DNA of 64,000 bases from Streptomyces lanatus (lineage in GTDB: Bacteria > Actinomycetota > Actinomycetes > Streptomycetales > Streptomycetaceae), in the NCBI RefSeq assembly GCF_014655715.1, contig NZ_BNBM01000002.1:372001-436000 (forward strand). Direction: 5' to 3'. A program made the position numbers and the translations under genes. Below the pieces are notes generated by a model. The model had not been told where the DNA came from. It searched no databases and saw nothing but the letters and a program-made list of their open reading frames with translations. Of this stretch, positions 8,192-21,114 are shown one piece after another (position 1 is the first letter of the stretch; each line of letters begins with the position of its first letter).

Positions 8192-8668
8192 ATGAGACGA
8201 ACGCGCACAGGAGCAGGTGCGGCCCTCGCGGCCGGGGCCCTCGCCGTCACCGGCCTGGCCTTCGCACCCGCGGCCCTCGCCGTCACCCCCGCCACCGCCA
8301 CGATCACCGCCGACTGCGGCAGCTTCGGCGGCGGCGAGGCCACGCTCACCGCGACTCAGGACGGCACGTCCGCCACCATGACCGTCAACTCGTCCGCGAT
8401 CACCGCCCCGATCGCACTCTCCGCGGACTCGATCTCCTCGACGCTCACCCTGGTCAAGGCGAGCGGCGGCACCACCACCTTCACCGCCACGGAGAACCCG
8501 GCGATGGCCGCCGGCGACCCCGTCCAGGTCGGCCCCCTCCCCGGCACCGTCGCCTCCGGCGACAGCCTGGAGGCCTTCGGCGGCTCCCTGAAGATGACGG
8601 TCCTCGGCATCACGATCACCTGCACGGCGACGGGGGCGCAGTCGCCGGGTCCGTTCGTGTTCGACTGA
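8192..8668 (+). CDS. Small secreted protein of unknown function
   Basis: A 158-residue exported protein. GAAAGGGAG precedes the ATG at 8192, followed by a basic MRRTRTG start, a hydrophobic core (ALAAGALAVTGLAF) and an APAALA cleavage site. The mature part is rich in Thr, Ser, Ala and Gly, predicted mostly beta, with one cysteine near each end (DCGSF and TCTAT) that could form a disulfide. I do not recognise a characterised family. Similar small secreted proteins are frequent in Streptomyces. It converges on glnK with a 45-base gap. Confidence 0.72.
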   Translation: MRRTRTGAGAALAAGALAVTGLAFAPAALAVTPATATITADCGSFGGGEATLTATQDGTSATMTVNSSAITAPIALSADSISSTLTLVKASGGTTTFTATENPAMAAGDPVQVGPLPGTVASGDSLEAFGGSLKMTVLGITITCTATGAQSPGPFVFD

Positions 8669-8713
8669 GCCACCTGACGCACCGAGAGCGCGGTCCCGGC
8701 CCCGCTACGACCG

Positions 8714-11499
<2,786 letters not shown>

Positions 11500-11629
11500 G
11501 AGCCGTAACCTCCTCGCCGAAAAGCCCTACGGCACTGTCACTCCCCCGGCGTACCCTTGAAATCGCCAGGCCGCCCCTGTGGCGGGCGAGTCGTATCGAG
11601 GAGGACGAGCAAGGCCTACGAGCCGGCCC

Positions 11630-12688
<1,059 letters not shown>

Positions 12689-12700
12689 ACCAGCGCGACC

Positions 12701-13198
12701 ATGTCGATCGACGTCAACAACGAATCCGGAACCGAGGTCGATGAGCAGGCGATCCTCGACATCGCCCGCTACTCGCTCGCGCGGATGCGCATCCACCCGC
12801 TCTCCGAGCTCTCGGTGATCGTCGTGGACGCCGACGCCATGGAGCAGCTCCACATCCAGTGGATGGACCTGCCCGGGCCGACGGATGTCATGTCCTTCCC
12901 GATGGACGAGCTGCGCCCGCCGTCGAAGGACGACGACGAGCCGCCGCAGGGGCTGCTCGGCGACATCGTGCTCTGCCCCGAGGTCGCCGCCAAGCAAGGG
13001 ACGGAAGCGCCCACACAGCACTCCATGGACGAGGAGCTCCAGCTGCTCACCGTTCATGGGGTGCTGCATCTCCTCGGGTACGACCATGAGGAGCCCAATG
13101 AGAAGGCCGAGATGTTCGGTCTGCAGGCGGCCATCGTGGACGGCTGGCGTGCGGAGAAGGGCCTGACCGGGCCCTCCCCGGCCCCGACCGTGTCATGA
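12701..13198 (+). CDS. ybeY: Endoribonuclease YbeY
   Basis: A 165-residue single-strand endoribonuclease for 16S rRNA 3' maturation and ribosome quality control. The zinc-binding H-x3-H-x5-H motif is [11 protein letters not shown] near residues 115-125, followed by the EKAEMF helix typical of the family. Translation of the next gene begins inside its stop codon (ATGA at 13195-13198). A conserved partner of PhoH and Era. Confidence 0.97.
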   Translation: MSIDVNNESGTEVDEQAILDIARYSLARMRIHPLSELSVIVVDADAMEQLHIQWMDLPGPTDVMSFPMDELRPPSKDDDEPPQGLLGDIVLCPEVAAKQGTEAPTQHSMDEELQLLTVHGVLHLLGYDHEEPNEKAEMFGLQAAIVDGWRAEKGLTGPSPAPTVS

Positions 13199-14502
13199 GT
13201 CTCGCCCTCGTCTCGGGCGCCATCGCCCTGGTGGTCGTCGCCTGGCTCGCCGCCTGCGCGGAGGCGGGCCTGGCGCGCGTCTCCAGCTTCCGCGCCGAGG
13301 AGGCCGTACGGAGCGGGCGGCGCGGGAGTGAGAAGCTCGCGCTGATCGCCGCCGATCCCACGCGCTATCTCAATGTGGCACTGCTGGTGCGCGTGGCCTG
13401 CGAGATGGCCGCCGCCGCGCTGGTCACCTACGCCTGCCTCAAGGAGTTCGACAGCACCACCGAGGCCCTGCTGGTCGCGATAGCGGTGATGGTGCTGGTG
13501 TCGTACGTGGCCGTCGGGGTCTCGCCGCGCACCATCGGTCGCCAGCATCCGCTCAATACGGCGACGGCGGCGGCGTACGTCCTGCTGCCGCTCGCCCGGA
13601 TCATGGGCCCGATCCCGTATCTGCTGATCCTCATCGGCAATGCCCTGACTCCCGGCAAGGGCTTCAGGCGCGGTCCGTTCGCCTCCGAGGCGGAGCTGCG
13701 GGCGCTGGTCGATCTCGCCGAGAAGGAGTCGCTGATCGAGGACGACGAGCGCCGTATGGTGCACTCGGTCTTCGAGCTCGGCGACACCCTCGTGCGCGAG
13801 GTCATGGTCCCGCGCACCGACCTCGTCGTCATCGAGCGCTACAAGACCATCCGCCAGGCTCTCACCCTGGCCCTGCGCTCCGGGTTCTCGCGGATCCCGG
13901 TGGTCGGGGAGAGCGAGGACGACGTGGTGGGGATGGTGTATCTGAAGGACCTGACCCGCAAGACGCACATCTCGCGGGACGCGGAGAGCGAGCTGGTGTC
14001 GACGGCGATGCGGCCCGCGGTCTTCGTGCCCGACACCAAGAACGCCGGTGATCTGCTGCGCGAGATGCAGAAGGAGCGCAATCACGTCGCCGTCGTGATC
14101 GACGAGTACGGCGGCACCGCGGGCATCGTCACCATCGAGGACATCCTCGAGGAGATCGTCGGTGAGATCACCGACGAGTACGACCGTGAGCTGCCGCCGG
14201 TGGAGGAGCTGGGCGAGGACCGCCACCGCGTCACCGCCCGCCTGGACATCACCGACCTGGGCGAGCTGTACGGCCTCGACGAGTACGACGACGAGGATGT
14301 GGAGACCGTCGGCGGACTGCTGGCGAAGGCCCTGGGCCGGGTGCCGATCGCCGGGGCGTCGTCGGTGGTCGAACTGCCCGACGGACGGGTGCTGCGGCTG
14401 ACGGCGGAGGCCGCGGCCGGGCGCCGGAACAAGATCGTGACGGTACTGGTGGAGCCGGTGGGTCCCGCCGGTGCCCCGGACGAGGAGACGAAGCCGGAGT
14501 GA
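13195..14502 (+). CDS. HlyC/CorC family CBS-domain membrane protein
   Basis: A 435-residue protein with an N-terminal DUF21/CNNM membrane domain (about 1-150, three to four hydrophobic segments), a pair of CBS domains (about 190-330; [14 protein letters not shown] begins the first) and a C-terminal CorC/HlyC transporter-associated domain (about 345-425). Related proteins are implicated in magnesium or cobalt efflux and are often encoded after ybe[25 protein letters not shown] is the conserved second-CBS hallmark region. Both ends overlap neighbours by 4 bases, showing tight coupling. Confidence 0.93.
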   Translation: MSLALVSGAIALVVVAWLAACAEAGLARVSSFRAEEAVRSGRRGSEKLALIAADPTRYLNVALLVRVACEMAAAALVTYACLKEFDSTTEALLVAIAVMVLVSYVAVGVSPRTIGRQHPLNTATAAAYVLLPLARIMGPIPYLLILIGNALTPGKGFRRGPFASEAELRALVDLAEKESLIEDDERRMVHSVFELGDTLVREVMVPRTDLVVIERYKTIRQALTLALRSGFSRIPVVGESEDDVVGMVYLKDLTRKTHISRDAESELVSTAMRPAVFVPDTKNAGDLLREMQKERNHVAVVIDEYGGTAGIVTIEDILEEIVGEITDEYDRELPPVEELGEDRHRVTARLDITDLGELYGLDEYDDEDVETVGGLLAKALGRVPIAGASSVVELPDGRVLRLTAEAAAGRRNKIVTVLVEPVGPAGAPDEETKPE

Positions 14503-14858
14503 CCCCTCAGGAGCTGCGCGCCTTCTGCCTGTCCTTCGACGCGGCGGTGGAGGACTTCCCCTTCGCCCCCGAGATCTCGGTCTTCAAGGTGCTGGGCAAG
14601 GTGTTCGCGCTGAGCTGGATCGATGCGCGCCCCCTCAAGGTCAACCTCAAATGCGACCCGGAGGACGCGGTACGGCTCCGCGACGAGCACGAGGGGCTGA
14701 TCATGCCCGGCTACCACATGAACAAGCGGCACTGGAACACCGTCACGGTCGACGGCGAGCTCCCGGACCGGCTGGTCCGGGAGCTCATCGAGGACTCGTA
14801 CGACCTGGTGGTGGCCGGTCTACCGAGAGCCGAGCGGCTGCGTCTCGACCGCCCCTGA
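14499..14858 (+). CDS. MmcQ/YjbR family protein
   Basis: A 119-residue MmcQ/YjbR (DUF419) protein with a double-wing CyaY-like fold. Features are the LRAFCLSFDAAVEDFPF start, FKVLGKVFAL, PLKVNLKCDPE, and the PGYHMNKRHWNTV block. Its biochemical role is unknown; DNA binding is suggested for the fold. It starts with GTG overlapping the CorC stop (GTGA) and ends overlapping the convergent MFS gene by 39 bases. Confidence 0.92.
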   Translation: MTPQELRAFCLSFDAAVEDFPFAPEISVFKVLGKVFALSWIDARPLKVNLKCDPEDAVRLRDEHEGLIMPGYHMNKRHWNTVTVDGELPDRLVRELIEDSYDLVVAGLPRAERLRLDRP

Positions 14859-16268
14859 GCCCTGGGCACTCCTTGCGCGCAGGCCTACGGCGATCAGGGC
14901 CGCCGCCACCAGCACGATCGCCGCGTTGAGGGCCATCACCGTGCGGGTGCCGGAGAGCAGGTCGTCGGAGGTCGTCGCGAGGACGCCGAGCAGCGGGATG
15001 CCGATGGTGATGCCGATCTGCTGGGTCGAGGTGACCAGGCCGGTGGCCAGGCCCTGTTCCTCGTCGGGGACGCCCGAGGTGACCGTGAGGCCGTAGGAGA
15101 TGATCGCGCCCAGGTGGAACATGCTCGCCACCGAGACGGCGGCCGTGGCGAGCCACACGGACCAGGTGCCGGCGTCCAGGAACACCAGGGCGGCGACGAA
15201 GACGCCCTGACCCGTGAGGGAGAGGACCAGGGTGCGGCGGGCGCCGAGGCGGCTGACGAACCTCGGGGTGAGTGCGCCGGCGACGACCGAGACCACGCCC
15301 TGGACGCCGAAGACCAGACCCGTCTCCCAGGCCGACAGGTCCAGGGTCTCCTGGAGGTACAGGGTCAGTACGAAGACCACCGTCGACATCATCGAGAAGG
15401 TGACCAGCCCGCCGAGGTTGCCCCACGCCACGGTGCGGCGGCGCAGCATGGGCAGGGAGACCAGGGGTGCCGCGGTGCGGGACTCGACGATCACGAAGGC
15501 GGCCAGCAGCGCGAGGCCGGCGATGAGGGTGGCGATGACATCGGTGCGGGCGAAGCCGTGGTCGGCGGCCGTCGTCAGGGCGTAGATCAGGGACAGCAGA
15601 CCGCCGGTGACGGTGATCGCGCCGGGGACGTCCAAGTGCGGGCGGTGCGGGGTGCGGGACTCGGGCAGCAGGCCGGGCGCGAGGGGCAGCACGACCAGGG
15701 CGAAGATGGTGAGCAGGCCCATGGTGGAGCGCCAGCCGAACGCGTCGGTGAGGACGCCGCCGGCCACCATGCCGATGGTGAAGCCCAGCGACATCAGCGT
15801 CCCGGAGATGCCGAGCGCGCGGTCCCGGGCGGGGCCCTCGGCGAAGGTGGTCGTCAGCAGGGACATGCCGGTCGGGACGATGACCGCCGCGCCGAGTCCC
15901 TGGAGCGCGCGTCCGGCGAGGAACGACGCCGGGTCCCAGGCGAACGTCGCGAGCACCGAGGCGGCGGCGAACACGGCGAGACCGGTGAGGAACAGCTTGC
16001 GGCGGCCGTAGAGGTCGCCGATGCGGCCGAACAGCAGCAGGAAGCCACCGGACGGCAGCGCGAACGCCGTCACCGCCCACTGCAGCGCCGAGGTGCTCAT
16101 GCCGAGGTCGGCGCCGAGGACGGGGAGGGCGACGTTCAGGACGGAGAAGTCCAGCGCGACCATGAACTGGGCGGCGCACAGGACGAACAGGACGAGTTTG
16201 TCGCGGGTCGACAGCCGGGGGGTGTCGAGCGGTGGAGTGGGGGTCGGGGTCGTGGTGTCGATCGCCAT
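14820..16268 (-). CDS. MFS exporter, DHA2/QacA-like (14 segments)
   Basis: A 482-residue drug:proton antiporter-type transporter. The first segment reads FVLCAAQFMVALDFSVLNVALP, a DHA2 hallmark (LDFSVLNVALP); the A-loop motif is GRIGDLYGRRKLF; and motif C appears as GFTIGMVAGGVLTDAFGWR. About 14 hydrophobic segments are visible. It probably exports a drug or a cell-made compound. It is divergent from an XRE regulator, and a perfect palindrome between them is the likely control site. Confidence 0.9.
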   Translation of the reverse strand: MAIDTTTPTPTPPLDTPRLSTRDKLVLFVLCAAQFMVALDFSVLNVALPVLGADLGMSTSALQWAVTAFALPSGGFLLLFGRIGDLYGRRKLFLTGLAVFAAASVLATFAWDPASFLAGRALQGLGAAVIVPTGMSLLTTTFAEGPARDRALGISGTLMSLGFTIGMVAGGVLTDAFGWRSTMGLLTIFALVVLPLAPGLLPESRTPHRPHLDVPGAITVTGGLLSLIYALTTAADHGFARTDVIATLIAGLALLAAFVIVESRTAAPLVSLPMLRRRTVAWGNLGGLVTFSMMSTVVFVLTLYLQETLDLSAWETGLVFGVQGVVSVVAGALTPRFVSRLGARRTLVLSLTGQGVFVAALVFLDAGTWSVWLATAAVSVASMFHLGAIISYGLTVTSGVPDEEQGLATGLVTSTQQIGITIGIPLLGVLATTSDDLLSGTRTVMALNAAIVLVAAALIAVGLRARSAQGSGAVETQPLGSR

Positions 16269-16318
16269 GGGTACGAGACTGGCGGCTCCGGAATAGCCGT
16301 GGGGAGCGGGAAGTTGTG

Positions 16319-16337
16319 CTGGTGGTGGCACCACCAG
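16319..16337. promoter_or_regulatory. 19-bp perfect palindrome between MFS and XRE genes
   Basis: CTGGTGGTG at 16319-16327, one central G, and CACCACCAG at 16329-16337: 9-bp arms with no mismatch. It is 51 bases from the MFS start and 25 bases from the XRE start, well placed to control both divergent genes. Confidence 0.65.
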
Positions 16338-16362
16338 GCAACGGGATGAGGGGGATCCGTAC

Positions 16363-17238
16363 GTGTCCGAGGGCACGCTGAAGAGCCATCGGCGGCTCGA
16401 ACTGCGCGAGTTCCTGATGAGCAGGCGGGCCCGGGTGACTCCGGGCGAGGCGGGGCTGCCGGACGGCGGCGCGCGGCGCCGTACGCCGGGGTTGCGGCGC
16501 GAGGAGGTGGCCGTGCTCGCCGGGGTGGGCGCGTCCTGGTACCAGTGGCTGGAGCAGGGGCGGGACATCTCCGTCTCGCCGCAGGTGCTGGACTCGGTGG
16601 CCCGGGTGCTGCGGTTGAGCAACGCCGAGCGGCGGCATCTGTATCTGCTGGCCGGGTTGAATCCGCCGGTGGCCGAAGTGGCGCCGGAGAAGCAGGACAT
16701 GTGCGACGGGCTGCGGCGGCTGATCGACGCGTGGATGCCGTATCCGGCGCACATCATGGACAGGTACTACAACGGCGTCCTGCACAACGACGCGGCGGCG
16801 ATCGTGCTGGGTATGCGGCCCGGTAAGCGCTGGAACTGTCTGATCGACTTCTTCACGGACCCGATGTACCGGGCGCGTTCTCGTAACTGGGACGCGAACG
16901 CGGCGACGGTCGTGGCGCAGTTCCGGGCGGTCTGCTCGGCGTCCCCCGACGACGAGGGGTTCCAGGCGGTGCTGGCCGAGGCGAAGGCGTCCAGTGCGGA
17001 GTTCAACGAGCTGTGGGAGCGGCGGGACATCGAGGACGCCGGGCAGATCCGCAAGGAGCTGGAGCATCCGCTGGTCGGGGTGCTGTGTCTGGAGTCGAGC
17101 GTGATGCAGATGCCGGTGCGGCCGGATCTGTCGATCGTGCTGCACACCCCGCTGGACGAGGCGAACACGGCGGCGAAGCTTCAGTGGCTGGCGTCTCCCG
17201 AGGGGCGGCGCGGGGCGATGTACCCGGTGGCCGGATAG
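16363..17238 (+). CDS. XRE family regulator with MmyB-like ligand domain
   Basis: A 291-residue regulator of the same family as the one at 5718. The helix-turn-helix carries RTPGLRREEVAVLAGVG and WYQWLEQGRDI; the rest is an MmyB-like domain with LDRY/MDRYYNGVLHNDAA and the HPLVGVLCLESS block. It starts with GTG at 16363 after GAGGGGGA. The divergent MFS exporter and the palindrome between the two genes suggest a local regulator-exporter pair responding to an exported compound. Confidence 0.88.
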   Translation: MSEGTLKSHRRLELREFLMSRRARVTPGEAGLPDGGARRRTPGLRREEVAVLAGVGASWYQWLEQGRDISVSPQVLDSVARVLRLSNAERRHLYLLAGLNPPVAEVAPEKQDMCDGLRRLIDAWMPYPAHIMDRYYNGVLHNDAAAIVLGMRPGKRWNCLIDFFTDPMYRARSRNWDANAATVVAQFRAVCSASPDDEGFQAVLAEAKASSAEFNELWERRDIEDAGQIRKELEHPLVGVLCLESSVMQMPVRPDLSIVLHTPLDEANTAAKLQWLASPEGRRGAMYPVAG

Positions 17239-17268
17239 GGCGCCGGTGGCGCTACGTATGCTCGGATC

Positions 17269-17622
17269 ATGACCGACAACAGTGCGCTTGACCCCGAGGA
17301 CCGCAAGATCGTCACCCTGGCCCGTTCGGCGCGGGCCCGCAACGGTGTGCCCGAGGGGGCGGCGGTGCGGGACTCCACGGGGCGTACGTATGTCGCCGGG
17401 ACCGTGGCCCTGGAGTCGCTGAAGCTGAGCGCGCTGCAGACGGCTGTGGCGATGGCGGTGGCTTCGGGGGCGACGTCCTTGGAGGCGGCGGCGGTGGTGA
17501 CGGAGGCGGACGGGGCGTCGGACGCCGACCGGGCCGCTGTGCGGGATCTTGGTGGGGCGGGGACGCCGGTGCTGGTGGCGGGGCCGGATGGGGCGGTGCG
17601 GGTGGTGGTGACGGCGGGCTGA
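17269..17622 (+). CDS. Cytidine deaminase-like protein
   Basis: A 117-residue protein resembling the short cytidine-deaminase-fold proteins found near era in Streptomyces. It has an RNGVPEGAAVRDSTGRTYV strand region and AVAMAVASGA, but the H/C-A-E and PCxxC zinc motifs of active cytidine deaminases are absent; it has no cysteine. It is therefore probably not a functional deaminase. TATGCT lies exactly 6 bases before the ATG with no ribosome binding site, so its mRNA is probably leaderless. Confidence 0.7.
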   Translation: MTDNSALDPEDRKIVTLARSARARNGVPEGAAVRDSTGRTYVAGTVALESLKLSALQTAVAMAVASGATSLEAAAVVTEADGASDADRAAVRDLGGAGTPVLVAGPDGAVRVVVTAG

Positions 17623-17632
17623 GGGCCGGACC

Positions 17633-17690
17633 TTTTTTCGCCCCTGCCGCCCCTACCCGTCCCGTCCCCGGGGGCGGCGGGGGCGAAAAA
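17633..17690. terminator. Bidirectional hairpin terminator
   Basis: A near-perfect inverted repeat: the left arm at 17634-17654 begins TTTTTCGCCCC and the right arm at 17670-17690 ends GGGGGCGAAAAA. The stem is G/C-rich and flanked by T- and A-tracts, so it can end transcription from the deaminase-like gene and in the opposite direction. Confidence 0.75.
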
Positions 17691-17760
17691 GAGTCGACGG
17701 GCGATTGTCCCTGGCCGGTGTCAGGCTGAAGGCATACCGGATCGGCGGAAGGGAATCGTC

Positions 17761-18564
17761 ATGATCACCACCGACCAGGCGCCCGGCTCCCCCTGTTGGC
17801 TGGACCTCGGCGCACCCGATGTGCGGGCTTCCGCGGACTTCTACGGTGCGGTGCTCGGCTGGGAGTACGAGTCGATGGGTGAGGGGGAGGAGTTCGAGGG
17901 CGGGATGTTCAAGAAGGACGGCAAGACCGTCGCCGGGCTCGGGAAGCTCACCGAGGAGGGGGCGCGGTCGGCCTGGATGATCTACTACACCGTCACCGAC
18001 GCGGACGCCGCGGCGCAGGCCGTGCAGAGCGCGGGCGGCACCGTGCGGGTGGCGCCGATGGACCTGGAGGACTGGGGTCGGATGGCGCAGTTCACGGATC
18101 CGCAGGGCGGGCAGTTCGCCGTGTGGCAGCCGGGGAAGAACTCGGGCTTCGAGTTGGCGGACGAGTCGGGGTCGTTGTCCTGGACCGAGCTGTACACGAC
18201 CGACGCGGCGGCCGCGAAGGAGTTCTACGGCGGGCTCTTCGGCTGGCAGTACAGCGACATGGAACTGCCGGGCGGCGGTGGCGCGTACACCCTGATCACG
18301 CCCGCCGGGCTGCCCGAGGACCGGATGCAGGGCGGTGTGATGCAGCTGCCGGCGGAGAACCTGGCGCTGGCAGGCGGGCGGCCGTACTGGCACCCGGTGT
18401 TCAACGTCGACGACTGCGACGCGGCGGTCGCCAAGGTCACCGGGAACGGCGGCAGTGTGCAGATGGGCCCGGAGGACGCGGAGGGCGTCGGCCGGCTGGC
18501 GGTGTGCGTGGACCCGTCGAACGCGGACTTCGTCGTACTGACCCCGGCGACGCCGCCGAGCTGA
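17761..18564 (+). CDS. Tandem VOC (glyoxalase/bleomycin-resistance-like) protein
   Basis: A 267-residue protein with two vicinal-oxygen-chelate domains, about 12-125 and 140-260. Each starts with the same pattern, WLDLGAPDVRASADFYGAVLGW and WTELYTTDAAAAKEFYGGLFGW, and ends with a PxG-like strand (DPQGGQFAVWQP and DPSNADFVVLTP). It is usually annotated as a hydroxylase-like or glyoxalase-like protein; no substrate is evident. It converges with the PfkB kinase gene, with only 4 bases between stops. Confidence 0.85.
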   Translation: MITTDQAPGSPCWLDLGAPDVRASADFYGAVLGWEYESMGEGEEFEGGMFKKDGKTVAGLGKLTEEGARSAWMIYYTVTDADAAAQAVQSAGGTVRVAPMDLEDWGRMAQFTDPQGGQFAVWQPGKNSGFELADESGSLSWTELYTTDAAAAKEFYGGLFGWQYSDMELPGGGGAYTLITPAGLPEDRMQGGVMQLPAENLALAGGRPYWHPVFNVDDCDAAVAKVTGNGGSVQMGPEDAEGVGRLAVCVDPSNADFVVLTPATPPS

Positions 18565-18568
18565 GCAC

Positions 18569-19711
18569 TCACGCCGACCGTCTGAACCCGATCGTCGGCA
18601 CCGCCCTGCGCAGCGGCCAGGGTCTGCCCGCCTCCTCCGGCACCAGGTCCGCGAGGAAGGCGTACCGGCGCAGGGCCTCGGGGTCCTGCCGGTCGAGGGA
18701 CTGGACCTGACGCCACCAGGCGCCGATCTCGGCCCAGCCGGGGGCGGAGAGGGAGCCGCCGAACTCCTGGACGGAGAGCGCGGCGGTCAGCCCGGCGAAG
18801 GCGAGGCGGTCGGCGAGCGGCCAGTCGGCGAGGGTGCCGGTGACGAATCCGGCGACGAAGACGTCACCGGCGCCGGTCGGGTCCAGGGCCTCCACGGCGA
18901 TGGCGGGGACCACAGCGGTCTCGCCGGTCCTGCCGTCCACGGCGTACGCGCCCTCCGCGCCGAGGGTGACGACCGCCAGCGGGACGTACTCGGTCAGGGC
19001 GTGGGCGGCCTCGCGGGGGCACTCGGTGCGGGTGTACCGCATGGCCTCCTGCGCGTTCGGCAGGAATGCCTCGCAATGCTCCAGGTCCGCGAGGCCCGCC
19101 AGATCCCATGCGCCCGTGTCGTCCCAGCCGACGTCGGCGAAGATGCGGGCGCCCTTGCTCGCGGCCTGGGCGATCCAGGGTGCGCGGGTGCCCGGCACCA
19201 GGGAGGCCACGGCGGCACGCGCGCGGGGCGGGCAGTCCGGACCGCCCTCTTGAACGAGCACAGCCTCCGGGGGCGGCTCATGGCCGTGGGAGACCATGGT
19301 GCGCTCCCCTTCGTAGGCCATCGACACCGTCACCGGTGAGTGCCAGCCCGGCACGGTGCGCGACGGGGAGAGGTCGATGCCCTCGCCCTGTTCCAGCGCG
19401 TCCCAGCAGTAGTCGCCGTAGTGGTCGTCGCCGAAGGCCGCCGCGAGCGAGGTGCGCAGGCCGAGGCGGGCCAGGGCGGTGGCCATGTTCGCCACGCCGC
19501 CGGGGCTGGAGCCCATGCCGCGCGCCCAGGACTCGGTGCCCCGCACCGGCGCGGAGTCGAGGCCGGTGAAGATGATGTCCAGGAACACCGTGCCGGTGAG
19601 GTAGACGTCCCAGGGCGGGTCGGAGGGCGCGCGCAGGCCGACGAGGGGGTCGACCTGGGCCCGGCGGTACGGTCCCTGTGCCGCGGGTCCCCTTGCGGTG
19701 GGCGTGGTCAC
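18569..19711 (-). CDS. PfkB family carbohydrate kinase
   Basis: A 380-residue ribokinase-like sugar kinase. The first PfkB signature is around PGGVANMATALARLG, and the second is DPTGAGDVFVAGF, which contains the catalytic aspartate and the anion hole. An N-terminal extension of about 35 residues precedes the fold. The GTG start at 19711 has AGGGAG 6 bases upstream. Neighbouring sugar-acid genes are on the same strand, so phosphorylation of a sugar or sugar acid is a reasonable inference, but the specificity is unknown. Confidence 0.88.
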   Translation of the reverse strand: MTTPTARGPAAQGPYRRAQVDPLVGLRAPSDPPWDVYLTGTVFLDIIFTGLDSAPVRGTESWARGMGSSPGGVANMATALARLGLRTSLAAAFGDDHYGDYCWDALEQGEGIDLSPSRTVPGWHSPVTVSMAYEGERTMVSHGHEPPPEAVLVQEGGPDCPPRARAAVASLVPGTRAPWIAQAASKGARIFADVGWDDTGAWDLAGLADLEHCEAFLPNAQEAMRYTRTECPREAAHALTEYVPLAVVTLGAEGAYAVDGRTGETAVVPAIAVEALDPTGAGDVFVAGFVTGTLADWPLADRLAFAGLTAALSVQEFGGSLSAPGWAEIGAWWRQVQSLDRQDPEALRRYAFLADLVPEEAGRPWPLRRAVPTIGFRRSA

Positions 19712-19824
19712 GGTGCGCTCCCTGACGTGGTGCTGATCTGGCCAGTGTGCACCACGCCACTGACAACGCCACCGCGATCCCGGCCGAGCCCCTCCGGGTC
19801 ACCGTCGAGGCGGCGCCTCCGGTC

Positions 19825-21114
19825 TCACCAGCGGGGCACGGACGGCATGACCCACGCCGGATCCGCGACCCGCATCGCCGTCGCGTCGTCGCGGTCCCTG
19901 AGCGCGCCGTCGTCATCCAGCCACCGCCGGTGCAGCTCGGCGAGCCGGTCGCGGTCCAGCTCGACACCGAGGCCTGGCGCGTCGGACACCGCGACCTTGC
20001 CGTCGTCGAAGGCAAGGCGCCGCGTCAGTACGTCCTCGGACTGCCAGGGGTAGTGGGAGTCGCAGGCGTGGTGGAGGTCCGGCACGGTCGACGCGACGTG
20101 GGTCATCGCGGCGAGGGAGATGCCGAGGTGGGTGTTGGAGTGCATGGACACCCCGACGCCGAAGGTCCGGCAGATCGCGGCCAGCTGCTGGGTGTTGCGC
20201 AGTCCGCCCCAGTAGTGGTGGTCGGAGAGGACGACCTGCACGGCGTCCCGTGTGAACGCCTCCTTGATCTCCGCGAACGTCGTCACACACATGTTGGTCG
20301 CCAGCGGCACCCCGGCCCGCGCGGCCACCTCGGCCATACCGGCGGTACCGAGCGTCGGGTCCTCCAGGTACTCCAGTACGTCCCCGAGTTCCCGGGCCAC
20401 CTCCAGCGAGGTCTCCACCGACCAGGCCCCGTTGGGGTCGAGGCGCAGGGGATGCCCGGGGAATGCCTCCGCGAGCGCCCGTACGGCGGCGATCTCCTCT
20501 TCCGGCGGGAAGACGCCGCCCTTGAGCTTGAAGGAGGTGAAGCCGTAGCGCTCCTTGAACCTGCGTGCCTGCTCGACGATCCCGGCCGGGTCGACGGCGG
20601 CACCCCAGTCGTCCTTCTCCGCCCGCACGCCCTCCGGATGGAGGGCCCACTTGTAGAACAGGTACGCGCTGTACTCGACCGCGTCCCGCACCTTGCCACC
20701 GAGCAGCGCGTGCACCGGCAGCCCGAGCGCCTTGCCGAGGGCGTCGAGACAGGCGACCTCGAAGCCGGAGAGGACGGAGAGCCGCAGCTTGTCGGCGGTC
20801 TGGACGCCGCGCTGTCCTCCGACGTCGAGCTGCCCGGAGACCCGGGACCGGTCGACGGCCACCTCGTCGGCGACGGCGAACAGGCCGTTGAGGTCGCTGA
20901 CTTGACGACCGATCAGCTTCTGCGCGAAGGGCCGGGCCAGCTCCAGGTACTTGGTGTCGCCGTACGTCTCCCCCACTCCCACGACCCCGTCCGCCGTCTC
21001 GACCTCCACGATCAGTCGGGGCGTGTACGGCTGGTGGACGCCCTGGGTGTTCAGCAGGGGCGGGTCTGCGACGAGGATCGGGGTCAGGCGTACGTCGGTG
21101 AGGGTGAGGTTCAC
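19825..21114 (-). CDS. gudD: Glucarate dehydratase (enolase superfamily)
   Basis: A 429-residue enolase-superfamily enzyme, D-glucarate to 5-keto-4-deoxyglucarate. The K-x-K base motif is in SFKLKGG, metal ligands follow in RLDPNGAW, EDP and NMCVTTF, and the C-terminal SMHSNTHLGISLAAMTH block with its catalytic histidine is characteristic of glucarate dehydratase. GTG start overlaps the stop of the upstream dehydratase gene, so the two are coupled. Galactarate or another aldarate cannot be excluded. Confidence 0.9.
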   Translation of the reverse strand: MNLTLTDVRLTPILVADPPLLNTQGVHQPYTPRLIVEVETADGVVGVGETYGDTKYLELARPFAQKLIGRQVSDLNGLFAVADEVAVDRSRVSGQLDVGGQRGVQTADKLRLSVLSGFEVACLDALGKALGLPVHALLGGKVRDAVEYSAYLFYKWALHPEGVRAEKDDWGAAVDPAGIVEQARRFKERYGFTSFKLKGGVFPPEEEIAAVRALAEAFPGHPLRLDPNGAWSVETSLEVARELGDVLEYLEDPTLGTAGMAEVAARAGVPLATNMCVTTFAEIKEAFTRDAVQVVLSDHHYWGGLRNTQQLAAICRTFGVGVSMHSNTHLGISLAAMTHVASTVPDLHHACDSHYPWQSEDVLTRRLAFDDGKVAVSDAPGLGVELDRDRLAELHRRWLDDDGALRDRDDATAMRVADPAWVMPSVPRW

